Below, in pieces: positions 26,205 to 35,353 of a stretch of 64,000 bases of DNA. Location: the NCBI GenBank assembly GCA_945862215.1, contig CAMAXY010000005.1:1-64000 (forward strand), read 5' to 3'. Source of the DNA: Singulisphaera sp. GP187. Lineage in GTDB: Bacteria > Planctomycetota > Phycisphaerae > Phycisphaerales > SM1A02. Under the pieces are notes generated by a model. It was not told the origin of the DNA. It saw only the letters and a program-made list of their open reading frames with translations, and did no database searches. The position numbers and the translations under genes were made by a program. Positions within the stretch are counted from its first letter, which is position 1. The number at the start of each line of letters is the position of its first letter.

Positions 26205-27767
26205 CTATCTGATGACAGGGAGTCTGATCGTTGGATCAAGATCATCGCTCGGCTGTGCGACCAAGTCATATCCGTCCGAATCCACCACCGTGCACCGAAC
26301 AAGTTCGCCTGCTGCAAGTGGTTCACGGCTTATGACATGAGTGAGTCCGTCGATTGATGGCGCTTGGTGATACGCGCGGCCAGTGAACATCAATGTTGCC
26401 TTGTTCACTCCCGTGGTCGCTTTCCCCTTCGTCGCTCCGCGCGAAGGACCATCAATGAGCACATCGAATTCTGATCGCTGCTCCGCAACAAAGAGCGCGT
26501 TTTCGAATGCAATTGATTGTTGCAACTCCATCAGTTCGCCTTCTCGTCGCTTGCTGTCTTCTTCACAAACGCGCAGGGCGGGATCCGCATGCATCGTTCC
26601 TGACGGTGTTCCATCCTCGCAGGAATATCGAAAGACGCCCATCGCATCAAACTGCGATCGTTCGACAAATGCGCAGAGCGCTTCGTGATCCGCTTCGGTT
26701 TCGCCAGGATGTCCAGTGATCAACGTCGTGCGAATCGACATTCCCGGAATGCGCTCACGCAATTCCTGCACAATATTTTCTTGATGCTCTGCCGTAACAT
26801 TTCTTCGCATCAGATTCAGCATTCGATTCGTGGCGTGTTGCAACGGCATGTCGATGTACTTCACAACACTTGAAAGTCGTGCGATTGCGTCCATCATTGC
26901 AGGAGTGAAGTTGGATGGATATGCGTACATCAATCGCACCCAACCGCTACCGACTTCTTGAACGACCGAGTCGAGTTTTTCCAGCATCCCGACCAATCCA
27001 CTCTCGTCACCGATGTCCATGCCCCAACTGGTGGTGTCTTGTCCGATCAGATTCAATTCGAAGACTCCGTCATTCAAGAGCATGCGTGCTTCATTGGCGA
27101 TTGCATCTTTCGTTTTTGAGCGCATTTTTCCACGAATGGACGGAATCGTGCAGAACGAACAGCGTTGATTGCATCCTTCAGAAACTCGAAGGTACGCCCA
27201 GTGTCGAGGCGTCAATCGAATGCGATTTTCATCTCCTTCGAAATAGCCAATTCCTCGCCCATCCTTACCTTGCACGGTCAATCCCACAGTTGGAATTCCG
27301 CGAGCGGATGCAGCAAGAAGTGCGTTGGATGAAATCCAATAGCCAGGACGAATTCCATCTTCGCCGAGTGTTTCGCGAACGACAGTCGAACCTCGCACTG
27401 CATCGATGATGTGATCGCGATCAAAGACGCCAATGAGTGCATCAATTCCAGGAGCCCACTCCAAGATTTTAGCGCGGTGTCTTTGAACTAAACATCCCGC
27501 TACGACAACGCGTTTCAGATCGCCACGTTTCTTGCGTTCAAGAGCATCGCGAATCACTTCGAGCGATTCATCTTTGCTCGCTTCAAGGAAGCCACAGGTG
27601 TTGACGACAATCGCATCGGGCGCTTCATCTTCGTTGACCAACTTCAATCCATCATTGGCCAAAAGTCCCAACATTTTTTCGCTATCGACCAAGTTCTTGG
27701 GACATCCCAAACTGACGAAAGCCACTCGTTCGATTGCGTTACTGCTCATTCTTGGAATACTAGGCAT
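26205..27767 (-). CDS. rimO: ribosomal protein S12 methylthiotransferase RimO
   Basis: The product methylthiolates Asp of ribosomal protein S12. Signature parts are the UPF0004 N-domain (AFVSLGCPKNLVDSEKMLG, NTCGFLEASKDES, GCLVQR), the radical-SAM site SEGCNQRCSFCTIPSIRG (CX3CX2C) and a C-terminal TRAM-like region. Start: the ATG at 27767 overlaps the upstream stop (ATGCCTAG), suggesting coupling; the ATG at 27749 would also give a family-like N-terminus. The track start at 27812 lies inside the preceding gene. Confidence 0.93.
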   Translation of the reverse strand: MPSIPRMSSNAIERVAFVSLGCPKNLVDSEKMLGLLANDGLKLVNEDEAPDAIVVNTCGFLEASKDESLEVIRDALERKKRGDLKRVVVAGCLVQRHRAKILEWAPGIDALIGVFDRDHIIDAVRGSTVVRETLGEDGIRPGYWISSNALLAASARGIPTVGLTVQGKDGRGIGYFEGDENRIRLTPRHWAYLRVSEGCNQRCSFCTIPSIRGKMRSKTKDAIANEARMLLNDGVFELNLIGQDTTSWGMDIGDESGLVGMLEKLDSVVQEVGSGWVRLMYAYPSNFTPAMMDAIARLSSVVKYIDMPLQHATNRMLNLMRRNVTAEHQENIVQELRERIPGMSIRTTLITGHPGETEADHEALCAFVERSQFDAMGVFRYSCEDGTPSGTMHADPALRVCEEDSKRREGELMELQQSIAFENALFVAEQRSEFDVLIDGPSRGATKGKATTGVNKATLMFTGRAYHQAPSIDGLTHVISREPLAAGELVRCTVVDSDGYDLVAQPSDDLDPTIRLPVIR

Positions 27768-29094
27768 AGAGCCCATATTGACGGATCCATGCCTCGACTT
27801 CAGGCGAGACAAGGTCGCCGAGGTTCTGGCCAGATCGCAGGCGCGAGCGAATCTCTGTTGCGCTCAAATCGACTGCTTCAAAGGGCAAAACGGCCTTTTC
27901 CCAACGCTCTCCATCCTCGCCCAGTCGCGAAAACTTCTCGTCGAGTTGGGCTGAAAGATCACGCGCAGCAAGGGGAGGTCGAGGGACAATTGCGATCGTC
28001 GCCAATTGGTGGTCAATTTCACGCCACTCTTTCCACCGATCAAATTGCAGAGCTTGATCGGCGCCGATCAACAGTACGAGATCATTTCTGCTCGCGCCTG
28101 ACTCGCGTGCAATTTCTCGCAGAGTGTCCACAGTGAACGATTCTCCACTTCGATTCATTTCGCGTGAATCGATTACGACACCAGGCACTTTGGAAAACGC
28201 AAGCGTCGCCATCGCAAGTCTCTGTTGAGCTGATGCCGCCGCATTTCCTTGGCGCAGTGGACTCTGTCCTGCGGGAAGAATGATCACGCGATTGCATCCC
28301 AGAAAATTCGCCGCCTCTGCAACCATCTGCGCATGTCGACGATGAGGTGGATCAAATGTTCCGCCGAAAATGAGCATACGCTGAGGTTGATCGTACTTCG
28401 ACAAAATCACCGCTAATTCCAAGCATAACTCGCGAAGTGCGTGACGAGCAGATGCGCCGATCGCCGCAAGCTTTGCAATACGACTTGGATGCGTAAGCAG
28501 TGAAGTTGCGAGTGCTATGACGTTGATCGACCCGTCGACGCGTGCAAGAGACGCGATCCACGGCGGAATGTCTGTCGCGGAATCGTCGCTCACTGCGCGA
28601 AAAACTCCCCACTTCCAACCACGCTGCGTCGCAAGAGATGCGAACGCAGCAGATTCCATATCAACCATTCCCGCGCCAGTTTGATTACGCAATAATTTCT
28701 TCGACGCTGCATCTGCACAAGTTTTGTCGACCGATGCGATTACAGTCGTCCGCGATGATCGCAGCGGCGGCGAATACGAAGGATTTGGACGACAGAAATC
28801 CGCTCCTGCACCTCTGATCATTTCCGCGCTTCGCACGGTTGCGACGGTGAATGTCGGGTCGAGTGCTCCCGCAAGTCCGGCAAGAATCACGGTACGGCCA
28901 GTCGGAGAATCGTTTGCTTTGGTCGATCTTTTCGATTCCGCCCATCGCCAAACAGCTCCTGGTCCAACCCCGATGCACTCAAAATCCGCGGAAATGCCGC
29001 AATTTCCTAAGCCAGATTTGATGGATTGCAATTCGAAGTGTGTTGCCACCAGAATCAGCGGGGGAAGCAGAGATTTGGGATTCTGTTGACTCAT
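27760..29094 (-). CDS. nadD: fusion: nucleoside phosphorylase-like domain + nicotinate-nucleotide adenylyltransferase NadD
   Basis: One intact 444-residue frame. Residues 1-230 look like the MTAN/PNP superfamily: ILVATHFELQSI, the GLAGAL strand, and the GMVDMESAAFASLA signature. The DIPPWIA...RIAKLAAIGASARHALREL ending resembles hopanoid-associated phosphorylases (HpnG). Residues 240-444 are a complete NadD (MLIFGGTFDPPHRRHAQMV, IGADQALQFDRWKEW, DLSATEIRSRL). NadD makes nicotinate adenine dinucleotide for NAD synthesis. An internal ATG at 28377 could give NadD alone. It overlaps rimO. Confidence 0.88.
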   Translation of the reverse strand: MSQQNPKSLLPPLILVATHFELQSIKSGLGNCGISADFECIGVGPGAVWRWAESKRSTKANDSPTGRTVILAGLAGALDPTFTVATVRSAEMIRGAGADFCRPNPSYSPPLRSSRTTVIASVDKTCADAASKKLLRNQTGAGMVDMESAAFASLATQRGWKWGVFRAVSDDSATDIPPWIASLARVDGSINVIALATSLLTHPSRIAKLAAIGASARHALRELCLELAVILSKYDQPQRMLIFGGTFDPPHRRHAQMVAEAANFLGCNRVIILPAGQSPLRQGNAAASAQQRLAMATLAFSKVPGVVIDSREMNRSGESFTVDTLREIARESGASRNDLVLLIGADQALQFDRWKEWREIDHQLATIAIVPRPPLAARDLSAQLDEKFSRLGEDGERWEKAVLPFEAVDLSATEIRSRLRSGQNLGDLVSPEVEAWIRQYGLYA

Positions 29095-29127
29095 AATGTT
29101 CTAAAAATTCATAGAGAAGAAAGATGA

Positions 29128-29155
29128 TTGCCGCCTCAGGGTAGAACGCTATACT
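29128..29155 (+). promoter_or_regulatory. promoter of tRNA-Glu(CTC)
   Basis: TTGCCG (29128-29133) and TATACT (29150-29155) are separated by 16 nt. The -10 ends 11 nt before the mature tRNA 5' end, a good sigma70-like arrangement. Confidence 0.65.
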
Positions 29156-29166
29156 CTTCGCCCCTC

Positions 29167-29241
29167 GGCCTCATCGTCTAGCCCGGTCTAGGACACGTCC
29201 TTCTCATGGATGGAACAGGGGTTCAAATCCCCTTGGGGTCA
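29167..29241 (+). tRNA. tRNA-Glu (anticodon CTC)
   Basis: 75 nt. Acceptor stem GGCCTCA pairs with TGGGGTC (two G-U). D-arm TCTAGCCCGGTCTAGGA, anticodon stem CGTCC/GGATG with loop TTCTCAT giving anticodon CTC, T-arm AGGGGTTCAAATCCCCT. The discriminator base is A. CCA is not encoded. It reads GAG codons. Confidence 0.9.
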
Positions 29242-29292
29242 TTGGTATCTTGCAGGATCCCATGCGTTGAGAGTGGGAGTGAGTTGGTTGGT

Positions 29293-29322
29293 TTGACTTG
29301 TTTTGTGCTTCATTTGTATCGT
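29293..29322 (+). promoter_or_regulatory. possible promoter of second tRNA-Glu
   Basis: TTGACT (29293-29298) and TATCGT (29317-29322) are 18 nt apart and 9 nt before the tRNA. The spacer is long and the -10 is a poor match, so the second tRNA may instead be co-transcribed. Confidence 0.35.
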
Positions 29323-29331
29323 TTGCGTATT

Positions 29332-29406
29332 GGGCCCATCGTCTAGCCTGGTCCAGGACACCTCCCTTTCAAGGAGGACACATGGGTTCGAATCCCATTG
29401 GGCTCA
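29332..29406 (+). tRNA. tRNA-Glu (anticodon TTC)
   Basis: 75 nt. Acceptor GGGCCCA pairs with TGGGCTC; anticodon stem CCTCC/GGAGG with loop CTTTCAA gives anticodon TTC; T-arm ATGGGTTCGAATCCCAT. The discriminator is A and CCA is not encoded. It lies 90 nt after the CTC isoacceptor, so the two Glu isoacceptors sit in tandem. Confidence 0.93.
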
Positions 29407-29462
29407 TTTTTCGGTTTCTGCTTCGCTTTCTGCTTCGGTTTCTGTTTCGCTTTCTGCTTTGG
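29407..29462 (+). repeat. 12-bp pyrimidine-rich tandem repeat
   Basis: Directly after the second tRNA, about 4.5 units of the form TTTCTGCTTCG(C/G) follow each other with small variations. Thymines dominate this strand. Nothing else is recognisable up to the gene at 29581. The array could act as a weak transcription end or be slippage-derived. Confidence 0.7.
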
Positions 29463-29580
29463 TTGATGCTTGCATGTTTTTGTTTTTTTGCCCTTGGGTG
29501 CGTTATTCCCCGCAACAATTATTGCGTTTCGTAGCAAAAAAATTGCTTTTCAGTAAAACTGAGGTAAGTTTCAAGAGCTT

Positions 29581-31056
29581 ATGTATTTCCCACGCAACCA
29601 TTTATCGTTCGTGATCGCTGTCTTGTGCAGTGCACACTCCGCTTCCGCCGCTGTTCGTTATGTCGATGCAACGCTTGCCTCAGGATTGAACAACGGCACA
29701 TCATGGGCCGATGCGTATCAGGGAACGACTGCAGTCGTGACTGCTCTCAATGCGAGCGTTTCTGGCGATCAGATTTGGGTGAAGGCAGGAACATATAAGC
29801 CAACGACCACCACGACGCGAACCATCTGGCACACGATGAAGACTGGTGTTGCGTTGTATGGCGGATTCGCTGGCACCGAGACAATGGTGAGCGAGAGAGA
29901 TATTTCACTGAACGTCACCAAGCTCACTGGCGATTTGCTTGGCAACGATAATGGGACTGTCACCAACCTGGCAGACAATTCGTATCACGTTGTCGTCGCA
30001 AGCAGTGTTGCAAACACCGCAATTCTCGATGGATTCTCGATCGTCGGTGGATATGCCAACGGCGCAACGGCATCCAATTATGACAAGGGCGGCGGAATTT
30101 TGATTCTCACCAGCGGAAGTCCAACCGTTCGAAATTGCAAATTCATCGGCAATCGCTGCACATTTGGTGGTGGTGCGGGATACATCTTTGGAGCGAATGG
30201 AACATTCCAAGGCTGCGAATTCACTGACAATGTTGGTGGATCCTATGGTGGAGCATTTGATACCAACGGAACCACCGTCACATGGGAACGTTGCATCTTC
30301 ACAAATAATTCGGCGTCACGCGCTGGCGCGATCGAGTCGTATGGAAGTTCGCAAACGAAAATCACCAATTGCGTTTTTCGTTTGAACAAAGCGACGAGCA
30401 CGAATTCTGGTGGCGCAGTTTGGGCGGGCACAACTTCGACCGTCACAGTTCGCGATTCGACATTTGTTGGCAACACGACAACTGCAACAACAGGCGCAGG
30501 TTTTTACAACACAAGCGGATCAAGCACGCTGGCCAACTGCATTTTCTGGGGCAACACAGGCTCGGGCAGTGCGACTGCGAATAATCAAATTACCGCTGCG
30601 GGCGGAACAAATACAGTCAGTTATTCCCTCGTTCAAGGCGGAGCAACAGGAACTGGCAACCTGAACGTCGATCCACTTTTCGTCAATCTCGCTGCAGGCG
30701 ACCTTCACTTGCAGGCAACCTCTCCCGCGATCGATGCGGGCAGCAATACTTTGATTCCCACGGGAATTACCGTCGATCGCGATGGGCTCACTCGCCGCGT
30801 CGATATAACGACAGTGGTCGATACAGGAATTGGTCCAGCGCCAGTTGTCGATATGGGTGCATATGAAGTTCAAGGTCCGCCACCGCCACCACCATGTCCA
30901 GCAGACTTGAATCGCGATCAAGTAATCAGCGGCCCAGATCTTACGATTCTGCTCTCAAGTTGGGCAACAGCTGGAGGCGATGTCAACGGCGATGGTTATA
31001 CCGATGGTGGCGACCTGGCCGAGGTGCTTTCAGGTTGGGGTCTGTGTCCCCAATAA
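29581..31056 (+). CDS. secreted right-handed beta-helix protein with dockerin-like C-terminus
   Basis: The 491-residue product has a signal peptide (VIAVLCSAHSASAA). A first conserved domain starts RYVDATLASGLNNGTSWADAYQ. Parallel beta-helix repeats follow, rich in Asn, Gly, Thr and Cys (NCKFIGNRCTFGGGAGYIF, CEFTDNVGG, CIFTNNSASRAGAIES). After a short P-run (PPPPPP) comes a dockerin-like tail (ADLNRDQVISGPDLTILLSSW...DVNGDGYTDGGDLAEVLSGW) with two calcium-loop-type DxNxD motifs. This combination of probable polysaccharide-binding or -degrading repeats and a dockerin-like tail is common in secreted planctomycete proteins. Substrate unknown. Confidence 0.85.
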   Translation: MYFPRNHLSFVIAVLCSAHSASAAVRYVDATLASGLNNGTSWADAYQGTTAVVTALNASVSGDQIWVKAGTYKPTTTTTRTIWHTMKTGVALYGGFAGTETMVSERDISLNVTKLTGDLLGNDNGTVTNLADNSYHVVVASSVANTAILDGFSIVGGYANGATASNYDKGGGILILTSGSPTVRNCKFIGNRCTFGGGAGYIFGANGTFQGCEFTDNVGGSYGGAFDTNGTTVTWERCIFTNNSASRAGAIESYGSSQTKITNCVFRLNKATSTNSGGAVWAGTTSTVTVRDSTFVGNTTTATTGAGFYNTSGSSTLANCIFWGNTGSGSATANNQITAAGGTNTVSYSLVQGGATGTGNLNVDPLFVNLAAGDLHLQATSPAIDAGSNTLIPTGITVDRDGLTRRVDITTVVDTGIGPAPVVDMGAYEVQGPPPPPPCPADLNRDQVISGPDLTILLSSWATAGGDVNGDGYTDGGDLAEVLSGWGLCPQ

Positions 31057-31149
31057 GATTTCTGATCGAAGAGTGATCGAATTCTGTTTCTGCCGAGTGT
31101 GCGAAAGCGCAATCGATGCCTTCGCTAGCATCACCCATAAGGTGATGGC

Positions 31150-31833
31150 GTGAATCATTTTCAAGATGTAGTGATGCAAAGCACTCGAGATTGGCCAAGC
31201 GAGCGATTCGAATTGCTCTGGCAACAAGTCGTTGTCGCTGCGCCCACTGGGCCATTCACAATTGAACAAGTCGCGGCAATGCCGGTGATCACACATCCTG
31301 ATTGGGGGAATGTTCCCGCAAGTGCGTGGGTGCAGATCACTGGAAAATTGGAACAGCGAACACCGATGGGATCTGTGCATCCCGACGGAGAAGAATGGTT
31401 CGTGCGAACAAGCGAAGGAAATCCAATCGCCGTCTATGTGATGACGCAGTCGCAGTATCCAGTTGGATCGCTCGTTTCAATCATTGGGCGAGATGCTGGA
31501 ACGATTCGTTTGGCGGATCGTCAAGGAACACTGCGCGAATATCCTGCGGTGATTGGCCGTCCAATTGAACGCTCGGCAGCGCGCGAAATGCAAGTCGCAT
31601 CAAAGGGAGCAAGTGTTGGATTCCCCGTCGGACTGATCGCGATTTTCGCTGTAATTGTCTTAATTGGCGCATGGTTCGGCGTTCGTGTGATGGCGAAGCG
31701 TTCGTCGGCAATGGGCGCGAGTCGAATTCGTGCCGTTGCAGATCGTGCTCGCGAGCGCGCAGGATTCGCAGGAACAAACTCTGCATCGACATCTGCATCA
31801 AAACCCCTTTCATCAAAGAGTGAGAATTCATGA
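31150..31833 (+). CDS. single-pass membrane protein of unknown function
   Basis: The 227-residue product starts at GTG 31150. Residues 1-150 form a soluble N-terminal domain (YPVGSLVSIIGRDAGTIRLAD in its centre). One transmembrane helix follows (VGFPVGLIAIFAVIVLIGAWFG) and a positively charged cytoplasmic tail rich in Arg and Ser. It overlaps aroB by 4 nt. Function unknown; the coupling to aroB is an operon relation, not proof of a shared pathway. Confidence 0.6.
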   Translation: MNHFQDVVMQSTRDWPSERFELLWQQVVVAAPTGPFTIEQVAAMPVITHPDWGNVPASAWVQITGKLEQRTPMGSVHPDGEEWFVRTSEGNPIAVYVMTQSQYPVGSLVSIIGRDAGTIRLADRQGTLREYPAVIGRPIERSAAREMQVASKGASVGFPVGLIAIFAVIVLIGAWFGVRVMAKRSSAMGASRIRAVADRARERAGFAGTNSASTSASKPLSSKSENS

Positions 31834-32984
31834 CACGCGAACTTATTCAGCGCATGGGAAACGAAACTGCTCCGGTGATCATCGGCAGTGGAATACTCTC
31901 TTCGATTGCACAACACATTCGTCGAGCGAATGGCGGCAAGAATCCATTGAAGATTCTGATCGTCTTGGATGAAGCTGTTGCAACAACTTGGGCATCAGTT
32001 GTTGAGCAGTCGTTGAAGAACGATGCGGCGACGGGCGCAGAGATTTCACAGGTTTCCATTCTTGCGACAGAGCCCAACAAATCCGCTCATTCCTGGTCGA
32101 AAGTTATGGACGCGGCCGTGCGCGCGGACTTGGATCGACAAGGAATGATTATTGCGGTTGGTGGGGGAATTGTCACGGATATCGCAGGATTCTGCGCTGC
32201 AACTTACCTGCGCGGAATTGCTTGGGTCGCAGTGCCCACGACTCTTCTGGGTATGGTCGATGCAGCGATTGGGGGAAAGACTGGAATGAATCTTCCGCTT
32301 GCTGAAGCTCTGGGCGAAATTCACTGGGGGAAAAATCTTGCCGGTGCATTCTGGCCTCCGTCGGCAGTGGTCGCTGATACGCAAGCGCTCACAACATTGT
32401 CGCCACGAAACTTTCGTGCAGGGCTTGCAGAATGTCTCAAACATTCGATGTTGGTGGATGCATCAATCGAGCCACTGCTCGCTTCGGCGCTTGCGATTTA
32501 CACCAGCAGCGAGCCCGTGGATCAATGGAAGATGATCGATTTGATTGCGCGCTCAGCTGCGGTCAAGTTGGACATCGTCGCGGCCGATCCTCCCGAAGCC
32601 AATCAGCGAATGCTGTTGAACCTCGGTCACACATTTGCCCACGCGATCGAATCGCAATTCTCCAGTGAACTGCTCCATGGAGAAGCGGTCGCATTGGGGC
32701 TCGTCGCCGCCGCCGCGGCCTCTGCCGCATCGGGTCGAATGACTGCCTCTGGGGCCGCAAGTGTTCGAGATCGAGTCGCAGCGCTTGGCTTTCAAGTCAA
32801 GTTGCCGCAGTCGGCAACCGTCGAAACACTCGAAAAAGCCGCAGGATTCGACAAAAAACGGGTTGAAGGATCGCTGACGCTCATTTTGCCCAAGACCGGC
32901 GGCGGCGCAGACATCGTTCGCAAAGCTGATCCAGAATTGTTGCGCGTGGGATTGCGAGCGATCGGCGCAGTCGACTCGGTTTGA
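31830..32984 (+). CDS. aroB: 3-dehydroquinate synthase
   Basis: Converts DAHP to 3-dehydroquinate in the shikimate pathway, using NAD and Zn. Motifs are AVGGGIVTDIAGFCAATYLRGI, VPTTLLGMVDAAIGGKTGMNL, FRAGLAECLKHSML (Zn-ligand Glu and basic active-site residues) and LNLGHTFAHAIE, HGEAVALGL with the Zn-binding His. The 384 residues match the family. It starts with a 4-nt overlap on the membrane-protein gene. Confidence 0.95.
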   Translation: MTRELIQRMGNETAPVIIGSGILSSIAQHIRRANGGKNPLKILIVLDEAVATTWASVVEQSLKNDAATGAEISQVSILATEPNKSAHSWSKVMDAAVRADLDRQGMIIAVGGGIVTDIAGFCAATYLRGIAWVAVPTTLLGMVDAAIGGKTGMNLPLAEALGEIHWGKNLAGAFWPPSAVVADTQALTTLSPRNFRAGLAECLKHSMLVDASIEPLLASALAIYTSSEPVDQWKMIDLIARSAAVKLDIVAADPPEANQRMLLNLGHTFAHAIESQFSSELLHGEAVALGLVAAAAASAASGRMTASGAASVRDRVAALGFQVKLPQSATVETLEKAAGFDKKRVEGSLTLILPKTGGGADIVRKADPELLRVGLRAIGAVDSV

Positions 32985-33091
32985 GATTTGCTTTGGACTC
33001 GCTTCTGAGTTGCTCCAAATTTGGTTTTGCCCTGATTCAGATTTCTCCAGACTTCAAGAGAAGTGGGCAAGTCTGTCGATCTTGAGGCAAG

Positions 33092-34084
33092 ATGCGTGTG
33101 ATTGCAATCGTGAATCAGAAAGGTGGAAGTGGCAAGACCACCACAGCGGTCAACCTTGCCGCGGTTCTTGCCGCACGCAAACAGCGAACGCTCTTGGTCG
33201 ACCTCGATCCACAAGGTCACTGTGGACTTGCTTTGGGTGTTCCCGCAGCTCGAATTGAGGTGGGAATCGAAGATGCACTTCGACAAGGAAGTGGCACAGC
33301 GCTTTTGGACGACGGACTATTTTGGGAGCCCGCGCCAGGATTGGTTTTGGCTCCATGCACAGTCAACTTAGCGATGCTCGAAGCTCCTGGCGGTCCGCTG
33401 CACGATGCGCCAGATCGAGATCGTCGTCTCGCAGGACTTCTTGATCGAGTTGCGCCACGATTTGAGTGGTGCATCATCGATTGTCCTCCTCACATTGGAC
33501 TTCTTGTCTTTAATGCACTGCGCGCTTGCGATGAAGTAATCATTCCCATCGAAACGGGATACTTCGCATTTCGCGCAGCTGAACGGCAAGTGTCAACAAT
33601 CCGAGCAGTTGCAGACAAACTTCAAAGGCCAATTGCAATTCGAGTCCTCCCAACCTTAGTCCGTCAAGAATCCCGCATTTCACAGGACATTTTAGCGGCA
33701 ATCGACCGTACGTTTGGAGAAAATGTGGTGCCAACGATGATCCGCGAACATGATGTTTTGCGTGAAGCGGCGGGATTTGGTCAGCCTGTAACCGAATACG
33801 CGCCAACATCCGATGCACGTAAAGATTTCGAGAGACTTGCAGATTGGATGATCTCTCAAGACATCACTGCGCAGCGGGCAGGAGGAGTCGCAGCGGGAAG
33901 CGACTCGTCCAATCCAGATGCAGCAGTGTTCGCTCAACTTTCTGCGCCGCGAACGAACACGCGTTCAGTCGAGCCACCAATTGTCGAAATCGAAGTGCAA
34001 AGTCCAGCACCATCTGTTGGCGAGGGTCGAATGGGAGAGGTTGCCGAGCGATTACGCGCGACGAAATTGGATCAAGCCATATGA
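33092..34084 (+). CDS. ParA/MinD-family ATPase
   Basis: The 330-residue product has a deviant Walker [15 protein letters not shown], the switch [13 protein letters not shown], and the [25 protein letters not shown] motif of the ParA/Soj group. About 70 extra residues follow the ATPase domain (roughly after residue 255) and are low-complexity with Ala, Gly and Pro. No parB or parS is visible. Its stop overlaps the next gene, suggesting a dedicated partner. Chromosome, plasmid or protein-positioning roles are all possible. Confidence 0.88.
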   Translation: MRVIAIVNQKGGSGKTTTAVNLAAVLAARKQRTLLVDLDPQGHCGLALGVPAARIEVGIEDALRQGSGTALLDDGLFWEPAPGLVLAPCTVNLAMLEAPGGPLHDAPDRDRRLAGLLDRVAPRFEWCIIDCPPHIGLLVFNALRACDEVIIPIETGYFAFRAAERQVSTIRAVADKLQRPIAIRVLPTLVRQESRISQDILAAIDRTFGENVVPTMIREHDVLREAAGFGQPVTEYAPTSDARKDFERLADWMISQDITAQRAGGVAAGSDSSNPDAAVFAQLSAPRTNTRSVEPPIVEIEVQSPAPSVGEGRMGEVAERLRATKLDQAI

Positions 34085-35343
34085 GCCGCGCCACCGACGA
34101 CTTTGATGGAATCACTTCAGCATTTCTTGGCGGAGGTTCAAACATTTCCAAGCAGTCTGGATTTGTAAAAGGTTCTCCGTCGAGTTCTCGGCATGGGCAG
34201 CCGATGCCGACATTGCTGATCGTGGGAAATGTTCCAACACTCGCAGGAATTTGGATTGCTCAGTACGCAGACCAACACGCTCGAACATCTGGTCCAGTTG
34301 CGCTGATTCGTCTCGATGGTGCAGCAAGTCGTGGCGAGGTCTATCGAGCTCAAGGTCGCGCTCTTCCAACTGAAGGAGGAGCATGGATGGAACGCGCGAG
34401 CGTCTTTGCACGATCGTGGATCGTCTGCACGGATTGCCAAAGCGATGCATCGGCGATTGCGCTTTCTGGATGTTCGTTGGTATTGCTCAGCGGAACAGAT
34501 GAAACTGCGATTGCTGCAGCAAAAAAGACAATTGAAGCAGTTGTGCAAGCTGGGAAAGTGGGGGGCGCAGAGCCGTGCGAAATTGTACTCGCATTTGTTG
34601 GATCCCCAGAAACATCAGCGCAAGCAGCATGCAATTCTTTGATCGCATGGGCGGCAGAGCGAACGATCTCTGTTCGCTTGTCGCTTGGTGCACATTCTCC
34701 TCGAGTCGATCGAGTCGAATCTTCGGGTCCTGTTCCGCTTGCGATGTTGAGCTCGCTCGATGTTGCCGCTGCTCTGGAATTTATTGGAATTGCAATGAAT
34801 GGAAATCCAGATCGATTTTCGGATCGAGAGCGACCAATGGCGCGCCCTGCAATCGCATCGCCGCAAGCGCATATGGTGCAAGCGCAGGATCCAGCTGACA
34901 TCGCGCCCAAAGTTGTCGCTCCTTCGATTTCTGCGCAGAAGCCAACAGTCTCTCAGCAGGATTCATCCACAACTAGCAACGGAGTTGTGCGAGATTATTT
35001 CCCTGAATTCACAGCTCTCGCATTCAATTGCCCAGATGCTGCAAATGTCCAATTGGCATCAGATGAATTTTCAGCGCTGCACTTGATTCAATCAAACACT
35101 GGCGCAAATGGCCTTCGAATTTCCGCTGGTTGGGCGCGTGCGAATTGGAAATTGCTCTGCGCTGCTTGTCCGCAACTCAATTCCTCAAACGCGCGAATCA
35201 TCGAACACATCTTGCTCGATGATGCACGCGATGCAGCGCTTCTGCACCGAACTGGCGTCTTGCTTCACGCACGTATCGATGTTGCGGTCATGGGTACAGT
35301 TGTACGCCGTCGAGTCGATCTGAATTCTTCAGAAACCGCATGA
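34081..35343 (+). CDS. unknown protein coupled to ParA-like ATPase
   Basis: The start at 34081 overlaps the ParA stop by 4 nt (ATGA); the upstream ORF start at 33844 is a shadow in another frame. The 420-residue protein has two Ala-rich alpha/beta regions ([45 protein letters not shown]), a disordered linker (about residues 255-310) and a C-terminal domain with [22 protein letters not shown]. No similarity to ParB's helix-turn-helix is apparent. It may be a cargo or localisation partner of the ATPase. It should be compared with proteins next to ParA in other planctomycetes. Confidence 0.6.
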   Translation: MSRATDDFDGITSAFLGGGSNISKQSGFVKGSPSSSRHGQPMPTLLIVGNVPTLAGIWIAQYADQHARTSGPVALIRLDGAASRGEVYRAQGRALPTEGGAWMERASVFARSWIVCTDCQSDASAIALSGCSLVLLSGTDETAIAAAKKTIEAVVQAGKVGGAEPCEIVLAFVGSPETSAQAACNSLIAWAAERTISVRLSLGAHSPRVDRVESSGPVPLAMLSSLDVAAALEFIGIAMNGNPDRFSDRERPMARPAIASPQAHMVQAQDPADIAPKVVAPSISAQKPTVSQQDSSTTSNGVVRDYFPEFTALAFNCPDAANVQLASDEFSALHLIQSNTGANGLRISAGWARANWKLLCAACPQLNSSNARIIEHILLDDARDAALLHRTGVLLHARIDVAVMGTVVRRRVDLNSSETA

Positions 35344-35353
35344 TTCCAGAGGT

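Noticed and set aside
33844-34080. N-terminal extension of the ParA-partner ORF
   Set aside because: It lies in another frame inside parA; the ATG at 34081 overlaps the ParA stop.
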